Shown here one piece after another: positions 10,049-19,411 of a stretch of 64,000 bases of DNA; position 1 is the first letter of the stretch, and every line of letters begins with the position of its first letter. Both the position numbers and the translations under genes were made by a program. Origin of the DNA: Pseudomaricurvus sp. HS19 (GTDB lineage: Bacteria > Pseudomonadota > Gammaproteobacteria > Pseudomonadales > Cellvibrionaceae); the NCBI RefSeq assembly GCF_009857815.1, contig NZ_WVVW01000003.1:124001-188000 (forward strand), written 5' to 3'. The notes below the pieces were generated by a model. That model had not been told where the DNA came from, did no database searches, and was given only the letters and a program-made list of their open reading frames with translations.

Positions 10049-11091
10049 TGAACGAATTTCTGAAAGAGCTGCAGGACTCCGCCCGCCAGGTAATGGAAGG
10101 CGCCGGTACCCCGGCCAAAGAGGAGTCCACCTGGGGTCAATTGGTTGAACTGGGCTGGCTGCTGACTGCGGTACCTGAGGAGCTGGATGGCCTGGGCCTT
10201 GGTGCCGACGCCCTCTGCATGCTCAGTGGTGAGCTGGGTCGCAACCTCTCTGAAGCCCCCTTCCTGCCGGCAGCACTGGCGATCGAAGCGCTGGTACAGA
10301 GTGGCCTGGAGAACAAGGCCGAGCTGTTGGCGGGCCTGACCATGGGTGGCGAGCTGGCCACCGCGTCACTGGCGGGCTCCGATGTCACTGCCTCCGGCAG
10401 CGGCGACAGCCTGACACTGAACGGTAAACTGGTGGCGGTACAGTCAGCGGACAACGCCAGCCAGCTGCTGGTGTGGAGCAACGACAGCCAGTGCGTGGCA
10501 CTGGTGGCTGCCGATCAGGCCGCGGTTGAAGCCGTGTCCCGCCCCGGCTGGGATGTTACCCGACGCCTGTTTGACGTCACCCTCAACGGCGCCGCCGGTG
10601 TGGCCCTGGCTCAAGGTGCGGAAGCCGAAGCGCTGGTAGCGCGCCTGCTCAACCTGCGTGACTTCGCCATGGCGGCGGATTCCCTCGGTGGTGCCAACGC
10701 GCTGCTGGAGCTGACCATCGTGCACCTCACCGATCGCGTGCAGTTTGCCCGTCCGCTGGCCTCCTTCCAGGCGCTCAAGCACCGCTGTGCTGACCTGAAG
10801 GTGGAGATTGCGGCGGCAGAAGCGCTGCTCAATGACAGCCTGCTGAAGATCGAAGGCCAGCTGGGCAGTGATGACGCCGTGTTCCGTGGCAAGAAAGCCA
10901 AGTACCTGGCCAGTGCTACCTACTCCAAGGTGGCGGAAGAGTGCCTGCAGTTGAGCGGCGGTATCGGCATGGCGTCCGAATATCCCTGTCACCTGTACCT
11001 GAAGCGTTCTATGCTGAGTGAGCACCTGGGCAGCCAGGGCAGCTACGAGGCGGATATCGCTGAAGCCTTTCTGCGTCAGCTGTCGATTTAA
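10045..11091 (+). CDS. Acyl-CoA dehydrogenase family protein (second subunit)
   Basis: A 348-residue divergent acyl-CoA dehydrogenase. Its N-terminal half is typical (QLVELGWLLTAVPEELDGLGLG) but the middle part is shorter than in its partner. The C-terminal segment VQFARPLASFQALKHRCADLKVEI and the LSGGIGMASEYPCHLYLKR end are clear. It begins inside the stop of the preceding dehydrogenase gene (ATGATG around TGA), implying translational coupling and a joint complex. Which of the two carries the catalytic glutamate cannot be decided by eye; alpha2beta2 acyl-CoA dehydrogenases usually keep it in only one chain. Confidence 0.9.
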   Translation: MMNEFLKELQDSARQVMEGAGTPAKEESTWGQLVELGWLLTAVPEELDGLGLGADALCMLSGELGRNLSEAPFLPAALAIEALVQSGLENKAELLAGLTMGGELATASLAGSDVTASGSGDSLTLNGKLVAVQSADNASQLLVWSNDSQCVALVAADQAAVEAVSRPGWDVTRRLFDVTLNGAAGVALAQGAEAEALVARLLNLRDFAMAADSLGGANALLELTIVHLTDRVQFARPLASFQALKHRCADLKVEIAAAEALLNDSLLKIEGQLGSDDAVFRGKKAKYLASATYSKVAEECLQLSGGIGMASEYPCHLYLKRSMLSEHLGSQGSYEADIAEAFLRQLSI

Positions 11092-11369
11092 GGCAGCGCC
11101 GCGATGAGCCCGAAAGGGCTCAGAACCTCCGCGTCAGGCGCCCTGCGGGCCCTGCCGCTGCCCCCGAGGGGGTATTTGCCGGCCGGTTTTGCCGTGCGCG
11201 GAATGTCGATAAGATCGCATAAAGTGAGGAGATTCCCCCAACCCCGATGAATTAGCATGCTGGACTACTGTTTGATAGCGGTCTGGTAAATCGTCGGGCC
11301 TTTCTCTGGATCAGGGGGCCTCACTGCGAAGAATTCACATTAACTCACACGAAAATAGAGAAGGTGCGT

Positions 11370-12359
11370 ATGTTTTCTGCAGTCGTAATTAACAAGGACG
11401 ATTCCGGTCAAACCGTCGAAGTTGCTCAGCTGGATGAGTCCCAGCTGCCTGAGGGTGATGTCACCATCGACGTGGAATACTCCACTCTGAACTACAAGGA
11501 TGGCCTGGCCATCACTGGTAGCTCCCCTGTGGTCCGCAAGTTCCCCATGGTGCCTGGTATCGACCTGGCCGGTGTGGTGAGCGAGAGCAACAGCGCCGAG
11601 TTCAAGGTTGGCGACCGTGTGGTCCTGAACGGCTGGGGCGTTGGTGAAGGTCACTGGGGCGGTCTGTCCCAGAAAGCCCGCCTGAAAGCCGACTGGCTGG
11701 TGGGTCTGCCTGCCGCGTTCAGTGCCCGTCAGGCCATGGCCATCGGTACAGCCGGCTACACCGCAGCACTGTGTGTGAATGCGCTGGTGAACAAGGGCGT
11801 GACTCCTGACCAGGGCGAGATCCTGGTGACCGGTGCCACCGGTGGTGTGGGCAGCTTCGCTGTCGCCCTGCTGACCAAGGCCGGTTACACCGTTGTGGCG
11901 GCGACCGGTAAGGCTTCCGAGGAAGATTACCTGAAGAGCCTCGGTGCCAGCGCTATCATTGACCGTAACGAATTGACTGAGAAAGGTAAGCCCCTGCAGA
12001 GAGAACGCTGGGCTGGTGTAGTCGACTCCGTTGGCAGCTTCACCCTGGCCAACGCCTGTGCACAGACCAAGTACGGCGGCGCGGTAGCGGCCTGCGGTCT
12101 GGCCCAGGGTCCTGACTTCAACACCACCGTAATGCCGTTCATCCTGCGTGGCGTTGCCCTGCTGGGTATCGACAGTGTAATGGCACCCAAGGGTCCACGT
12201 ATGGCCGCCTGGGAGCGTCTGGGTCGCGATATGGATCAGGCCACTCTGGACCTGATCGGTGGCAGCACCGAGCTGACCCTGGCTGAAGCCATTCCTGTTG
12301 CAGCCGACCTGCTGGCTGGCAAGGTTCGTGGCCGCGTTGTGGTTGACGTAAACAAGTAA
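11370..12359 (+). CDS. MDR-family acryloyl-CoA reductase / quinone oxidoreductase-like enzyme
   Basis: A 329-residue zinc-independent medium-chain reductase of the AcuI/YhdH type, which reduces enoyl groups such as acryloyl-CoA with NADPH. Family signs are [27 protein letters not shown], the [12 protein letters not shown] segment and the nucleotide-binding [21 protein letters not shown]. The start is ATG 11370, six bases past an AAGG site; the GTG at 11364 overlaps that site. About 280 bases without a gene lie upstream, containing a GAGCCC-GAAA-GGGCTC hairpin at 11106-11121 and no T-run. In this cluster it may reduce an unsaturated CoA intermediate. Confidence 0.87.
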   Translation: MFSAVVINKDDSGQTVEVAQLDESQLPEGDVTIDVEYSTLNYKDGLAITGSSPVVRKFPMVPGIDLAGVVSESNSAEFKVGDRVVLNGWGVGEGHWGGLSQKARLKADWLVGLPAAFSARQAMAIGTAGYTAALCVNALVNKGVTPDQGEILVTGATGGVGSFAVALLTKAGYTVVAATGKASEEDYLKSLGASAIIDRNELTEKGKPLQRERWAGVVDSVGSFTLANACAQTKYGGAVAACGLAQGPDFNTTVMPFILRGVALLGIDSVMAPKGPRMAAWERLGRDMDQATLDLIGGSTELTLAEAIPVAADLLAGKVRGRVVVDVNK

Positions 12360-12656
12360 TCACACCCGCCACACCTGCAATGCCGGAGCCCGCTTACGGG
12401 TTCCGGTGCTTGCGCCACTGTGAGAGGCATCATCCCGGTGCCTCCGCAGTCTCTTGCCCTCTGCTGTCTGCTCCTTCGGGGTCGGGCACTGCCCTGCACG
12501 CCACTGCGCGCCTTTCTGATCAGTTACCCATACAGTCCGGGCCTGTTTTGCTGCAGCCCGCATACTGGCTATAACAACATCGCTGTCTGAGTCGACAGGC
12601 TCGCTCGCTGGTTACCAGCAATGGCAGTCAAGGTTTGATCTGGAGGAGTAATCCGC

Positions 12657-13838
12657 ATGTCCGATGAGAATAAAGTAGAACTTGATCTGAGTGATCTGGA
12701 CCGCCTGGTGGGCCAGGAAGTGGTCTATGCCGAGCTGTGGGAGCCTTGTAACGCTACCGACATCCGCCGCTGGGCTATGGCGATGGATAACCCCAACCCC
12801 ATTCACTGGGATCAGGAGTTCGCTAAAAACTCCAAGTTTGGCGGCATTGTTGCGCCCCAGTCCTTTGCGGTATGCATGGACTACGGTCACGGCTGTCACC
12901 CGGCAGGCGTTGGTAAAATCCCCGGTTCTCACCTGATCTTCGGTGGTGAAGAGTGGTGGTTCTACGGTAACCGTATCAAGCCGGGTGACAAGCTGACCCA
13001 GAAGCGTCGTTTCGACGGCTATGACCTGAAAGAGACCAGCTTTGCCGGACCTACCGTGTTCCAGCGCGGTGACACCGAGCACCGCAACCAGCACGGTCAA
13101 TTGGTTGCCCGTGAGCGTGCGACTTCCATCCGCTACCTGCGTGAAGAAGCCAACAAGCGTGCCGTGCACGGTAAAGAGCGTGCCACTCCAAGACGCTGGA
13201 CCAAGGAAGAGCTGAAAGAGATTCACCAGATCCGTCACGAGTGGCTGATGTCCAACCGTGAAGGTAAAACTCCACTGTTTGAAGATGTGCAGGTTGGCGA
13301 CAAGCTGCCACGTAAGGTGATTGGTCCTCACTCAGTAGTGACCTTTGTTACCGAGTACCGCGCCTTTACCCAGAACATGTGGGGTTCCTGGCGCTGGAAT
13401 GTGCCTGAGGGCAAGTACGACCCAGCTACTGAAGATGCCGGTTTCGCTGAAGATATGACCTACGATCACGAAGCTCGTAAGGTTGACCCACGTATGGGTG
13501 ACGGCTTGTACCACGGTCCGTCAAGTGGTCACGTAAACCTGGAGAAAGCCGAAAACATCGGTATGGGTGGTATGTACGGCTACGGCGCCTCCATGAACGC
13601 CTGGCACCTGGACTACATCGCCTACTGGGCCGGACACGACGGCTTTATCTGGCACTCCAACACCCAGTTCCGCAGCCCGGCCTTCGAAGGTGATATCACC
13701 TACATCGACGGTGAAGTGGTGGAGAAGATTGAGAAGTCTTCATTCGGTTGCCCGGTGGTAAAAGTGAAGGTTCGTATGACCACTCAGGACGGCGAAACCA
13801 TCCTCACCGGTACGGCCGAAGTCGAGCTGGCCCAATAA
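12657..13838 (+). CDS. Double MaoC-domain enoyl-CoA hydratase / acyl dehydratase
   Basis: A 393-residue protein with an N-terminal FAS1-type dehydratase hot-dog and a C-terminal MaoC-like hot-dog. The first contains the hydratase signature MDNPNPIHWDQEFA followed by GGIVAPQ. The second begins near residue 200 (PLFEDVQVGDKLPR) and ends with RSPAFEGDITYIDGEVVEK. Such double hot-dog proteins hydrate bulky enoyl-CoAs, for example in sterol side-chain degradation. A GGAGGAG ribosome site precedes ATG 12657. In the 297-base gap before it an imperfect hairpin around 12381-12406 may end the reductase transcript. It is followed by a CoA ligase gene on the same strand. Confidence 0.88.
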   Translation: MSDENKVELDLSDLDRLVGQEVVYAELWEPCNATDIRRWAMAMDNPNPIHWDQEFAKNSKFGGIVAPQSFAVCMDYGHGCHPAGVGKIPGSHLIFGGEEWWFYGNRIKPGDKLTQKRRFDGYDLKETSFAGPTVFQRGDTEHRNQHGQLVARERATSIRYLREEANKRAVHGKERATPRRWTKEELKEIHQIRHEWLMSNREGKTPLFEDVQVGDKLPRKVIGPHSVVTFVTEYRAFTQNMWGSWRWNVPEGKYDPATEDAGFAEDMTYDHEARKVDPRMGDGLYHGPSSGHVNLEKAENIGMGGMYGYGASMNAWHLDYIAYWAGHDGFIWHSNTQFRSPAFEGDITYIDGEVVEKIEKSSFGCPVVKVKVRMTTQDGETILTGTAEVELAQ

Positions 13839-13923
13839 TAGCTCTGCGACAGGGCTTGTTTGTTAGACGCCGGGCCTGATCGGGCCCGGGGTGTTCTGCT
13901 GTTACAGGATGCGTGCTGGAATC

Positions 13924-15651
13924 ATGGCGAATTCATCTCTCTCTCTTGTGCGTGCTATGCCATTGGCTGAAGAGCCAGGCATGGGTGCATTGACTGTTCC
14001 CGGATATTTGAAAGAAGTGACACAGCGTTTCGGTGATAACGAAGCGGTTGTCATGCATAAAGCGGACGGTGTTGAGCGTTGGAGTTACAACGATCTTTAT
14101 GCCAGGTCACTGGAAGTGGCCAAGGCTCTGGTGGCCGCCGGTGTGGGCAAAGACACCCGCGTCGGTATGCTGATGACCAACCGCTCGGAGTTCCTTAGCG
14201 TGATGTTCGGTACCGCGCTGGCCGGTGGTGTGTTTGTGCCGCTGAGTACCTTTTCCACCCCGGTGGAGCTGGAGCACCTGTTGAGTGTGTCGGGTATCTC
14301 CATCCTGATCTACGAAGACCAGGTGCTGAAGAAAGACTTCACCGCCATCATTGCCGGTATCGAGCCAGCCATTAAATCTGCCCGAGCCGGTGAGATCAGC
14401 TCCGCCAAATTCCCCTTCCTGACCCGCATGGTGAGCATGGCCGGCGTGACCGCTGTCGGTGACGCCGAGCTGCCGGCGGCCTCTGTGGCTGGGATTGAAG
14501 CCTGGGAGGATTTCCTCAAACTGGGTGCCGATGTCAGTACCGCAGTGGTGGATGCCCGCGCCGACCTGGTGACGCCGGCGGATACCGGCGGCCTGTTCTT
14601 CTCCTCCGGCACCACCAGCCTGCCGAAAGGTATCCTGCACCTGCAGCGCGCCTTTGCCGTGCAGTTCTGGCGCTGGCCGCGCCTGTGGGCGCTGGACGAG
14701 CCGGCCCGCTGCTGGACCGGCAACGGCTTCTTCTGGTCCGGCCCGGTGACCATTCTGGTAGGTACCGCCTTCTCCACCGGTGGTGCGCTGATCATGCAGC
14801 CGCTGTTTGATGCCGACGAAGCCCTGAAGCTGATCAAGGCAGAGCGGGTGAGCCTGATGAACGGCCGTCCACACCAGTGGGCGCGTATGCAGTCCTCACC
14901 GCTGTGGGCCGATGCGGACTTCAGCAGCCTGAAAAACGTCACCAAGGGCGAGATCATTCTCGAGCACCCTACCGCCAATACCGACTGGGAGATGCCCAAC
15001 GCTTTCGGTACCACCGAAACCATGGCCATCATGACTTCGTTTGTCTCCGGTGACGCCGCCAACAAGGATCGCAGCAACTTTGGCAAACTGCTGCCGGGCA
15101 ACACCATCAAGGTGATCGATCCGCAAACCGGTGCGCTGGTACCCATGGGTGAGCGCGGTGAAGTGTGCATCAAGGGCGCGACCCTGATGCAGCGCTACCT
15201 GGGCAAGGCCCCGGAAGAGTGCTTCGACGAGGAGGGCTTTTACCGCACCGGTGACGGCGGCTACATCGATGCCGAAGGTCACCTGTTCTGGGAAGGCCGC
15301 ATGAACGATGTGATCAAAACCGGTGGTGCCAATGTGTCGCCGCTGGAGATCGACACCGCCATCGCCAAGTTCCCGGGCGTGAAGCGCACCCAGACCGTGG
15401 GTGTTCCGCACGAGACCCTGAGTGAAATCGTGGTGGCCTGTATCGTGCCAATTGATGGCCAGAGTGTGGACCCGCAGGCACTCATCAGCTACCTGAAAGA
15501 GCAGCTGGCCAGCTTCAAGGTGCCGCGCGAGGTGCTGGTATTTACCGAAGAGGAGTACCCGCTCACCGGTAACGAGAAAGTCAAAGCCGGCGACCTGAGG
15601 AAACTGGCGTGTGAACGTCTCGGTGTGGAGAACAAGGCGGCTCTCAGCTGA
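13924..15651 (+). CDS. AMP-dependent acyl-CoA synthetase/ligase
   Basis: A 575-residue ANL-superfamily ligase that activates a carboxylic acid to its CoA thioester through an acyl-AMP. The P-loop FSSGTTSLPKGI, the YRTGDGGYIDAEGHLFWEGR hinge region and the C-terminal lysine segment TGNEKVKAGDLRK are all present. The start is ATG 13924; a short upstream extension from 13891 lacks a ribosome site. It ends in a strong terminator and closes the catabolic run that includes the dehydrogenases and MaoC hydratase, so it probably activates the pathway's acid substrate. A GC-rich hairpin lies between it and the hydratase gene. The substrate class (cyclic or medium-chain acid) is a guess. Confidence 0.9.
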   Translation: MANSSLSLVRAMPLAEEPGMGALTVPGYLKEVTQRFGDNEAVVMHKADGVERWSYNDLYARSLEVAKALVAAGVGKDTRVGMLMTNRSEFLSVMFGTALAGGVFVPLSTFSTPVELEHLLSVSGISILIYEDQVLKKDFTAIIAGIEPAIKSARAGEISSAKFPFLTRMVSMAGVTAVGDAELPAASVAGIEAWEDFLKLGADVSTAVVDARADLVTPADTGGLFFSSGTTSLPKGILHLQRAFAVQFWRWPRLWALDEPARCWTGNGFFWSGPVTILVGTAFSTGGALIMQPLFDADEALKLIKAERVSLMNGRPHQWARMQSSPLWADADFSSLKNVTKGEIILEHPTANTDWEMPNAFGTTETMAIMTSFVSGDAANKDRSNFGKLLPGNTIKVIDPQTGALVPMGERGEVCIKGATLMQRYLGKAPEECFDEEGFYRTGDGGYIDAEGHLFWEGRMNDVIKTGGANVSPLEIDTAIAKFPGVKRTQTVGVPHETLSEIVVACIVPIDGQSVDPQALISYLKEQLASFKVPREVLVFTEEEYPLTGNEKVKAGDLRKLACERLGVENKAALS

Positions 15652-15680
15652 GTGGCCTGACTTGTACTGCACCGCCCCGG

Positions 15681-15718
15681 AAGGGTGACAGCTGAACGGT
15701 TGTCACCCTTTTGTTTTT
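15681..15718 (+). terminator. Rho-independent terminator after the CoA ligase gene
   Basis: The arms AAGGGTGACA and TGTCACCCTT pair across a loop of about ten bases and are followed by TTGTTTTT. It marks the end of region 1 and also faces the end of the convergent globin-like gene. Confidence 0.9.
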
Positions 15719-15730
15719 CCGGCTCCGGGG

Positions 15731-16207
15731 TTAATGGAGGCTTTGCGCTGGCTGGATCTGCGCCGCGGAGTAGGGGGCATCGGTGTGTTGGCTGCTCTCT
15801 TCCAGTACCTGCAGCAGCTGTGACGTCAGGGCTTCCCAGGCGGCCTGCTCGGCACCGGCTTCCGGGGGGATGCTCTCCCCGACCACGGCGGCCGTAACCT
15901 CCAGCAGGCCGGCGTACCAATGCGGTGGCACCTTGAGGGTGTAGTGGTGGTGGGGGACGGAATGGGCGAGCATTACCTCAATGCTGCCCGGATCCGCATA
16001 CCAGTCCATCAGGCAGTAGAGTGCGTTCTGCACCATATCGCCCTCCAGCTGCTGTTGCTTACCGAGGCCGTGATGCTTAAAGCTGGCCTCCATCTCAGGG
16101 AAGCGGTGGTAGAGCTGCTGAATAACCAGCGGCGTAATGTCGCCCACCTGTTCTGCGGTGCGGGTCAGTGTGGCTTCAATCAAAGCCTGCTGGTTGTCGC
16201 TGGCCAT
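15731..16207 (-). CDS. Globin-like protein
   Basis: A 158-residue alpha-helical protein that resembles single-domain bacterial globins. Visible are a helix starting DITPLVIQQLYHRFPEMEASFKHH, a segment HSVPHHHYTLKVPPHWYAGLLEV that fits the E/F region with the haem-proximal histidine, and a C-terminal helix. The identification is by eye, so a haem-free relative is possible. A role in oxygen or NO handling would be usual for the family. It stands alone, convergent with the CoA ligase gene and divergent from the MFS transporter gene. Confidence 0.55.
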   Translation of the reverse strand: MASDNQQALIEATLTRTAEQVGDITPLVIQQLYHRFPEMEASFKHHGLGKQQQLEGDMVQNALYCLMDWYADPGSIEVMLAHSVPHHHYTLKVPPHWYAGLLEVTAAVVGESIPPEAGAEQAAWEALTSQLLQVLEESSQHTDAPYSAAQIQPAQSLH

Positions 16208-16482
16208 AGGCCGCTAACCTCCGCCGGCCCAGCCGGGGTAATAGGGATTGTTATTGTCCTGACGCCACTCTAGCGCAACGGGCGCACCCGGCCCTGACAC
16301 AAATCAATCGCTGCCCAATCACCTGGCGGGTGTCTTGCTGCTCCAGCAGGAGCTGGGCGGGGGCAGGCGCGGTTTCGCAGGCGCGAAAAGCGGCCCGCAG
16401 CCACCCCGATCCCTGACAACACCCGCTATACTGGTCGTCTTTGGCTGCCGGCAGCAGGTAGCACTTTTCAGACCTGGTAGCC

Positions 16483-17871
16483 ATGACCGCTTCAGCTTTG
16501 CCCTCACACGACAACAACTCCCGCGCCGCCCTGCCGGCGGTGATAGCCATCGCCATTGGCTACGTGCTCAATCCCGTTAACAGTTCCCTCGTGGTAACCG
16601 CCTATCCCCATCTGGCAACGGTGTTCGACGTTCCCTATTCGTGGCTGTCGGCCATGGTGATGTACTTTATGGCCGCCACCGCGGTGGCGCAGCCGCTGGC
16701 GGGCGGCTTGGGTGATTTTCTCGGCCGCAGGAATATCTTCCTGGTGGGCATTTCGGGCTTTACCCTGGCCAGCGGGCTGGCGGGTTTTGTCAGCAGCTTC
16801 AACGCGCTGCTGGTGTGCCGGGTACTGCAGGCCGTGTTCTCCGGGCTGATTATGGCCAACGGCGTGGCGCTGCTGGGGCAGGTGGTGCCGAAAGAGAAGT
16901 TTGGCTTTTACCTGGGGGTGTTGACCTCGGCGGTGGTGACCGGCACCGCCACCGGCTTTCCACTGGGTGGCCTGTTGCTGCAGCTGTTCGATTGGCACAT
17001 CCTGTTCTGGATCAACGTGCCCTTCGGCCTGCTGGCACTGCTGCTGGCGCTGCTGTACCTGCCCCGGGATGAGCCGCGACAGGCCCACTTCACCATCATG
17101 AGTTTTATGGGGGTGCCTTTCGTGCCGCTGGCGTTTGGCCTGCAGGCCTTTATCCAGGGTGGCGAGTGGTGGTTTTACGGGCTGGCGTTGGCGCTGGCGG
17201 TGGTGGCCCTGGCCTGGGGGATCCACCGTTCCCGCAGGTCCCGTGAGCAGTTTGCGGCCATTAACCGCCTCAATTTTCACCTGGCCGGATTGATGGCGTT
17301 TCTGGTGTCGGCGGTGCAGTTCGGGGTGTTCTTTATGCTGCCGGCCTGGATTGGCGTCTCGCTGGGCATCGAAGGCGGTCTGCTGGGGGCCTACATGTCC
17401 ATCCTGTCGCTCACCATGCTGGTGACCAGTCCCATGGCCGGGCGCTGGATCGACCGGCGTGGCCCGGCGTTGTTACAGCTGCTGATGCTGGCGGGGGTGC
17501 TGGGTGCCCTGTTGTTATTGATGTTTACCCTCAACAAGGTGACCTTCGGGTTGGCCCTGATGGCGCTTGGGGTTGGCGGCGCCCTGTCGCAACTGATCAG
17601 CCAGTGGGGGGCTCTGGCCGCCGTACCGGACAGCTCCAAGGCGCTGGGCAATGGTATCTACAACAGCGTGCGTTCGGCCGGCAGCCTCAGCGGTAATGCG
17701 CTGGCGGCGCTGGTACTGCTCAGCTATCAACCTGTCACTGCGGCGGCGGGTGTGAGTGTGCTGCACTGGCAGTTGCTGGTGTTTTTTGTGCCGCTGGTGG
17801 TCGTGGTACTGTTGCTGCGGCGCGCCGCCAGACCCCGCCAGACGTTACCCCCCATCAAGGAGCCCTCATGA
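16483..17871 (+). CDS. MFS transporter, drug:H+ antiporter (DHA2/EmrB-like)
   Basis: A 462-residue inner-membrane major facilitator with about fourteen predicted hydrophobic segments. The antiporter motif GGLGDFLGRRNIF between helices 2 and 3 and the VVTGTATGFPLGGLL motif C in helix 5 mark a proton-driven exporter. It probably expels a toxic or self-made small molecule. The stop overlaps the start of the SnoaL-like gene (ATGA), so the two are translated together. It is divergent from the globin-like gene; the 275-base gap between them shows a TATACT hexamer near 16430 but no convincing -35 box. Confidence 0.88.
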   Translation: MTASALPSHDNNSRAALPAVIAIAIGYVLNPVNSSLVVTAYPHLATVFDVPYSWLSAMVMYFMAATAVAQPLAGGLGDFLGRRNIFLVGISGFTLASGLAGFVSSFNALLVCRVLQAVFSGLIMANGVALLGQVVPKEKFGFYLGVLTSAVVTGTATGFPLGGLLLQLFDWHILFWINVPFGLLALLLALLYLPRDEPRQAHFTIMSFMGVPFVPLAFGLQAFIQGGEWWFYGLALALAVVALAWGIHRSRRSREQFAAINRLNFHLAGLMAFLVSAVQFGVFFMLPAWIGVSLGIEGGLLGAYMSILSLTMLVTSPMAGRWIDRRGPALLQLLMLAGVLGALLLLMFTLNKVTFGLALMALGVGGALSQLISQWGALAAVPDSSKALGNGIYNSVRSAGSLSGNALAALVLLSYQPVTAAAGVSVLHWQLLVFFVPLVVVVLLLRRAARPRQTLPPIKEPS

Positions 17872-18272
17872 GCCATCCATACCACCAGCTGGTACGCGAC
17901 TTCTTCACCCAGCTGGCCACAGGCACCATCAGTGATGAACTGCTGTGCGATGACATTACCTTCTGGAGTGTGAACTCCGGTTTGTCCGACACCGCGCGGT
18001 TTAAGGCCGGTATCCGTGCCCTCAACGCCATTGTGGATGGTCAGATTAGCTACGAGATTGAGTCCATTACGGCGGAAGAGGATCGCGCCGTGGCGGTCAT
18101 CAACTCCCACGGCACCCTGATCAATGGCGACAAAACGGCCAACAACCACGTCTTCGTCATGACGATTCGCGACGGCCGGGTGGCCCATGTGAAGGAGTTT
18201 ATGAATGTGGATGTGGTGCGGGAGAAGATCGCACCACTGCTGCAACAGGTGATGGCCGCCGCCCAGCAGTAA
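17868..18272 (+). CDS. SnoaL/NTF2-like protein
   Basis: A 134-residue cone-shaped alpha+beta barrel protein of the SnoaL-like/NTF2 superfamily. It has an N-terminal helix (YHQLVRDFFTQLATG), then FWSVNSGLSDTARFKAGIRAL, strands with AVINSHGTLINGD, and VFVMTIRDGRVAHVKEFMNVDVV. Family members include ketosteroid isomerase-like and polyketide cyclase-like enzymes, but many have no known reaction. It overlaps the MFS gene by four bases, which suggests it modifies or binds the same compound that the transporter exports. Confidence 0.82.
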   Translation: MSHPYHQLVRDFFTQLATGTISDELLCDDITFWSVNSGLSDTARFKAGIRALNAIVDGQISYEIESITAEEDRAVAVINSHGTLINGDKTANNHVFVMTIRDGRVAHVKEFMNVDVVREKIAPLLQQVMAAAQQ

Positions 18273-18288
18273 GCCGGGCGGACCGGGG

Positions 18289-19293
18289 TCAGTTGGCTGC
18301 CTGTTGTGCTGATGGCGCGCAGGGATCACCGGCGCACTGTTGAACCTCAATGGTGACGTGGGCCAGCTGGTGATGTTTCATCAACAGCTCCCGGTAGTGT
18401 TCCACCGGCTTTGGCTGGTGGGTGACCAGGGCAATGATGGCGGCGTGGTGGCTGCCGCTCACCCGCCACACGTGCAGATCCGACACGCGGTTGTCGGCGT
18501 CACTCTCAATGGTTGCGCGAATGGCATCGCTGAGGGCCGTATCCACACTGGCGTCCAGCAGGATGGGGCTGGTCTGCTTCATCAGGCCCCAGGCCCAGCG
18601 GGTGATAATCACTGCGCCGACGATACCCATCAGCGGGTCCAGCCAGCTCCAGCCCAGGGTCTTGCCCGCCACCAGCGCCACAATTGCCAGCAGTGAGGTC
18701 AGGGCATCCGCCAGCACGTGCATGTAGGCGGCGTGCAGGTTGTGGTCCTTGTGGTGTTCATGGTCATGCTCATGATGGTGGTCATGGTCATGGTCATGGT
18801 CATGATGATGGTGACTGTGGCCATGGTGGTCGTGATGGTGGTGATCCTTCAGCAGCCAGGCGCTCACCAGGTTTACCAGCAGGCCGATCACCGCCACCGC
18901 GATGGCTTCGTTAAAGCGAATGGTGTGCGGTTCGATAAGACGCTGGGTGGACTCCAGCAGCATCATCAACGCGACGATGGCCAGTGCCACGGCACTGGCA
19001 AAGCCCCCCAGTACATTGACCTTGCCGGTGCCAAAACTGTAGGCCGGGTTGTTGGCGTGTTTGCGCGCGTAGCTGTAGGCAAACAGGGTGATCATAAATG
19101 CCGCTACATGGGTGCCCATGTGCCAGCCATCCGCCAGCAGGGCCATGGAGCCGTAGACACTGCCTGCCACAATCTCAATCACCATGGTGACCAGGGTAAG
19201 CCACAGCACGTAGCGGGTGCGCTGTTCACCGCTGCTGTTACTGGTGCTGAAGTTGTGGTGGTGGCGCTGTTGCTCCAGGGTGTGTTGATGCAT
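18289..19293 (-). CDS. Cation diffusion facilitator, DmeF-type metal exporter with His-rich loop
   Basis: A 334-residue inner-membrane divalent metal/proton antiporter with six hydrophobic segments and a cytoplasmic C-terminal domain. Metal-site motifs are ADGWHMGTH in helix 2 and HVLADALTS in helix 5. The loop between helices 4 and 5 (about residues 150-185) is almost entirely His and Asp, typical of metal-sensing or buffering loops. The HMGTH version of the site is what I recall for DmeF-like Co/Ni exporters, while Zn exporters usually have HxxxD, so Co2+ or Ni2+ is the better guess. It lies downstream of the LacI gene on the same strand, probably without a functional link. Confidence 0.9.
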   Translation of the reverse strand: MHQHTLEQQRHHHNFSTSNSSGEQRTRYVLWLTLVTMVIEIVAGSVYGSMALLADGWHMGTHVAAFMITLFAYSYARKHANNPAYSFGTGKVNVLGGFASAVALAIVALMMLLESTQRLIEPHTIRFNEAIAVAVIGLLVNLVSAWLLKDHHHHDHHGHSHHHHDHDHDHDHHHEHDHEHHKDHNLHAAYMHVLADALTSLLAIVALVAGKTLGWSWLDPLMGIVGAVIITRWAWGLMKQTSPILLDASVDTALSDAIRATIESDADNRVSDLHVWRVSGSHHAAIIALVTHQPKPVEHYRELLMKHHQLAHVTIEVQQCAGDPCAPSAQQAAN

Positions 19294-19305
19294 CTTGCTT
19301 CTCAG

Positions 19306-19354
19306 TGGCGATGTTTGGTCAATGGCGATGTTTGGCTGTTTGGCTGTTTGGCTG
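19306..19354. repeat. Short direct repeats between the metal exporter and LacI genes
   Basis: TGGCGATGTTTGG occurs at 19306-19318 and again at 19323-19335. The second copy runs into three tandem TTTGGCTG units (19331-19354). The array lies just upstream of the metal-exporter start on the minus strand, so it could be part of its leader, or simply slippage-prone DNA. Confidence 0.75.
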
Positions 19355-19411
19355 TTGGGTGGCTTGCAGGTGGCAGTTTGCCAGCGGTGGGCTATCGCGG
19401 CCAGCCCCGGA

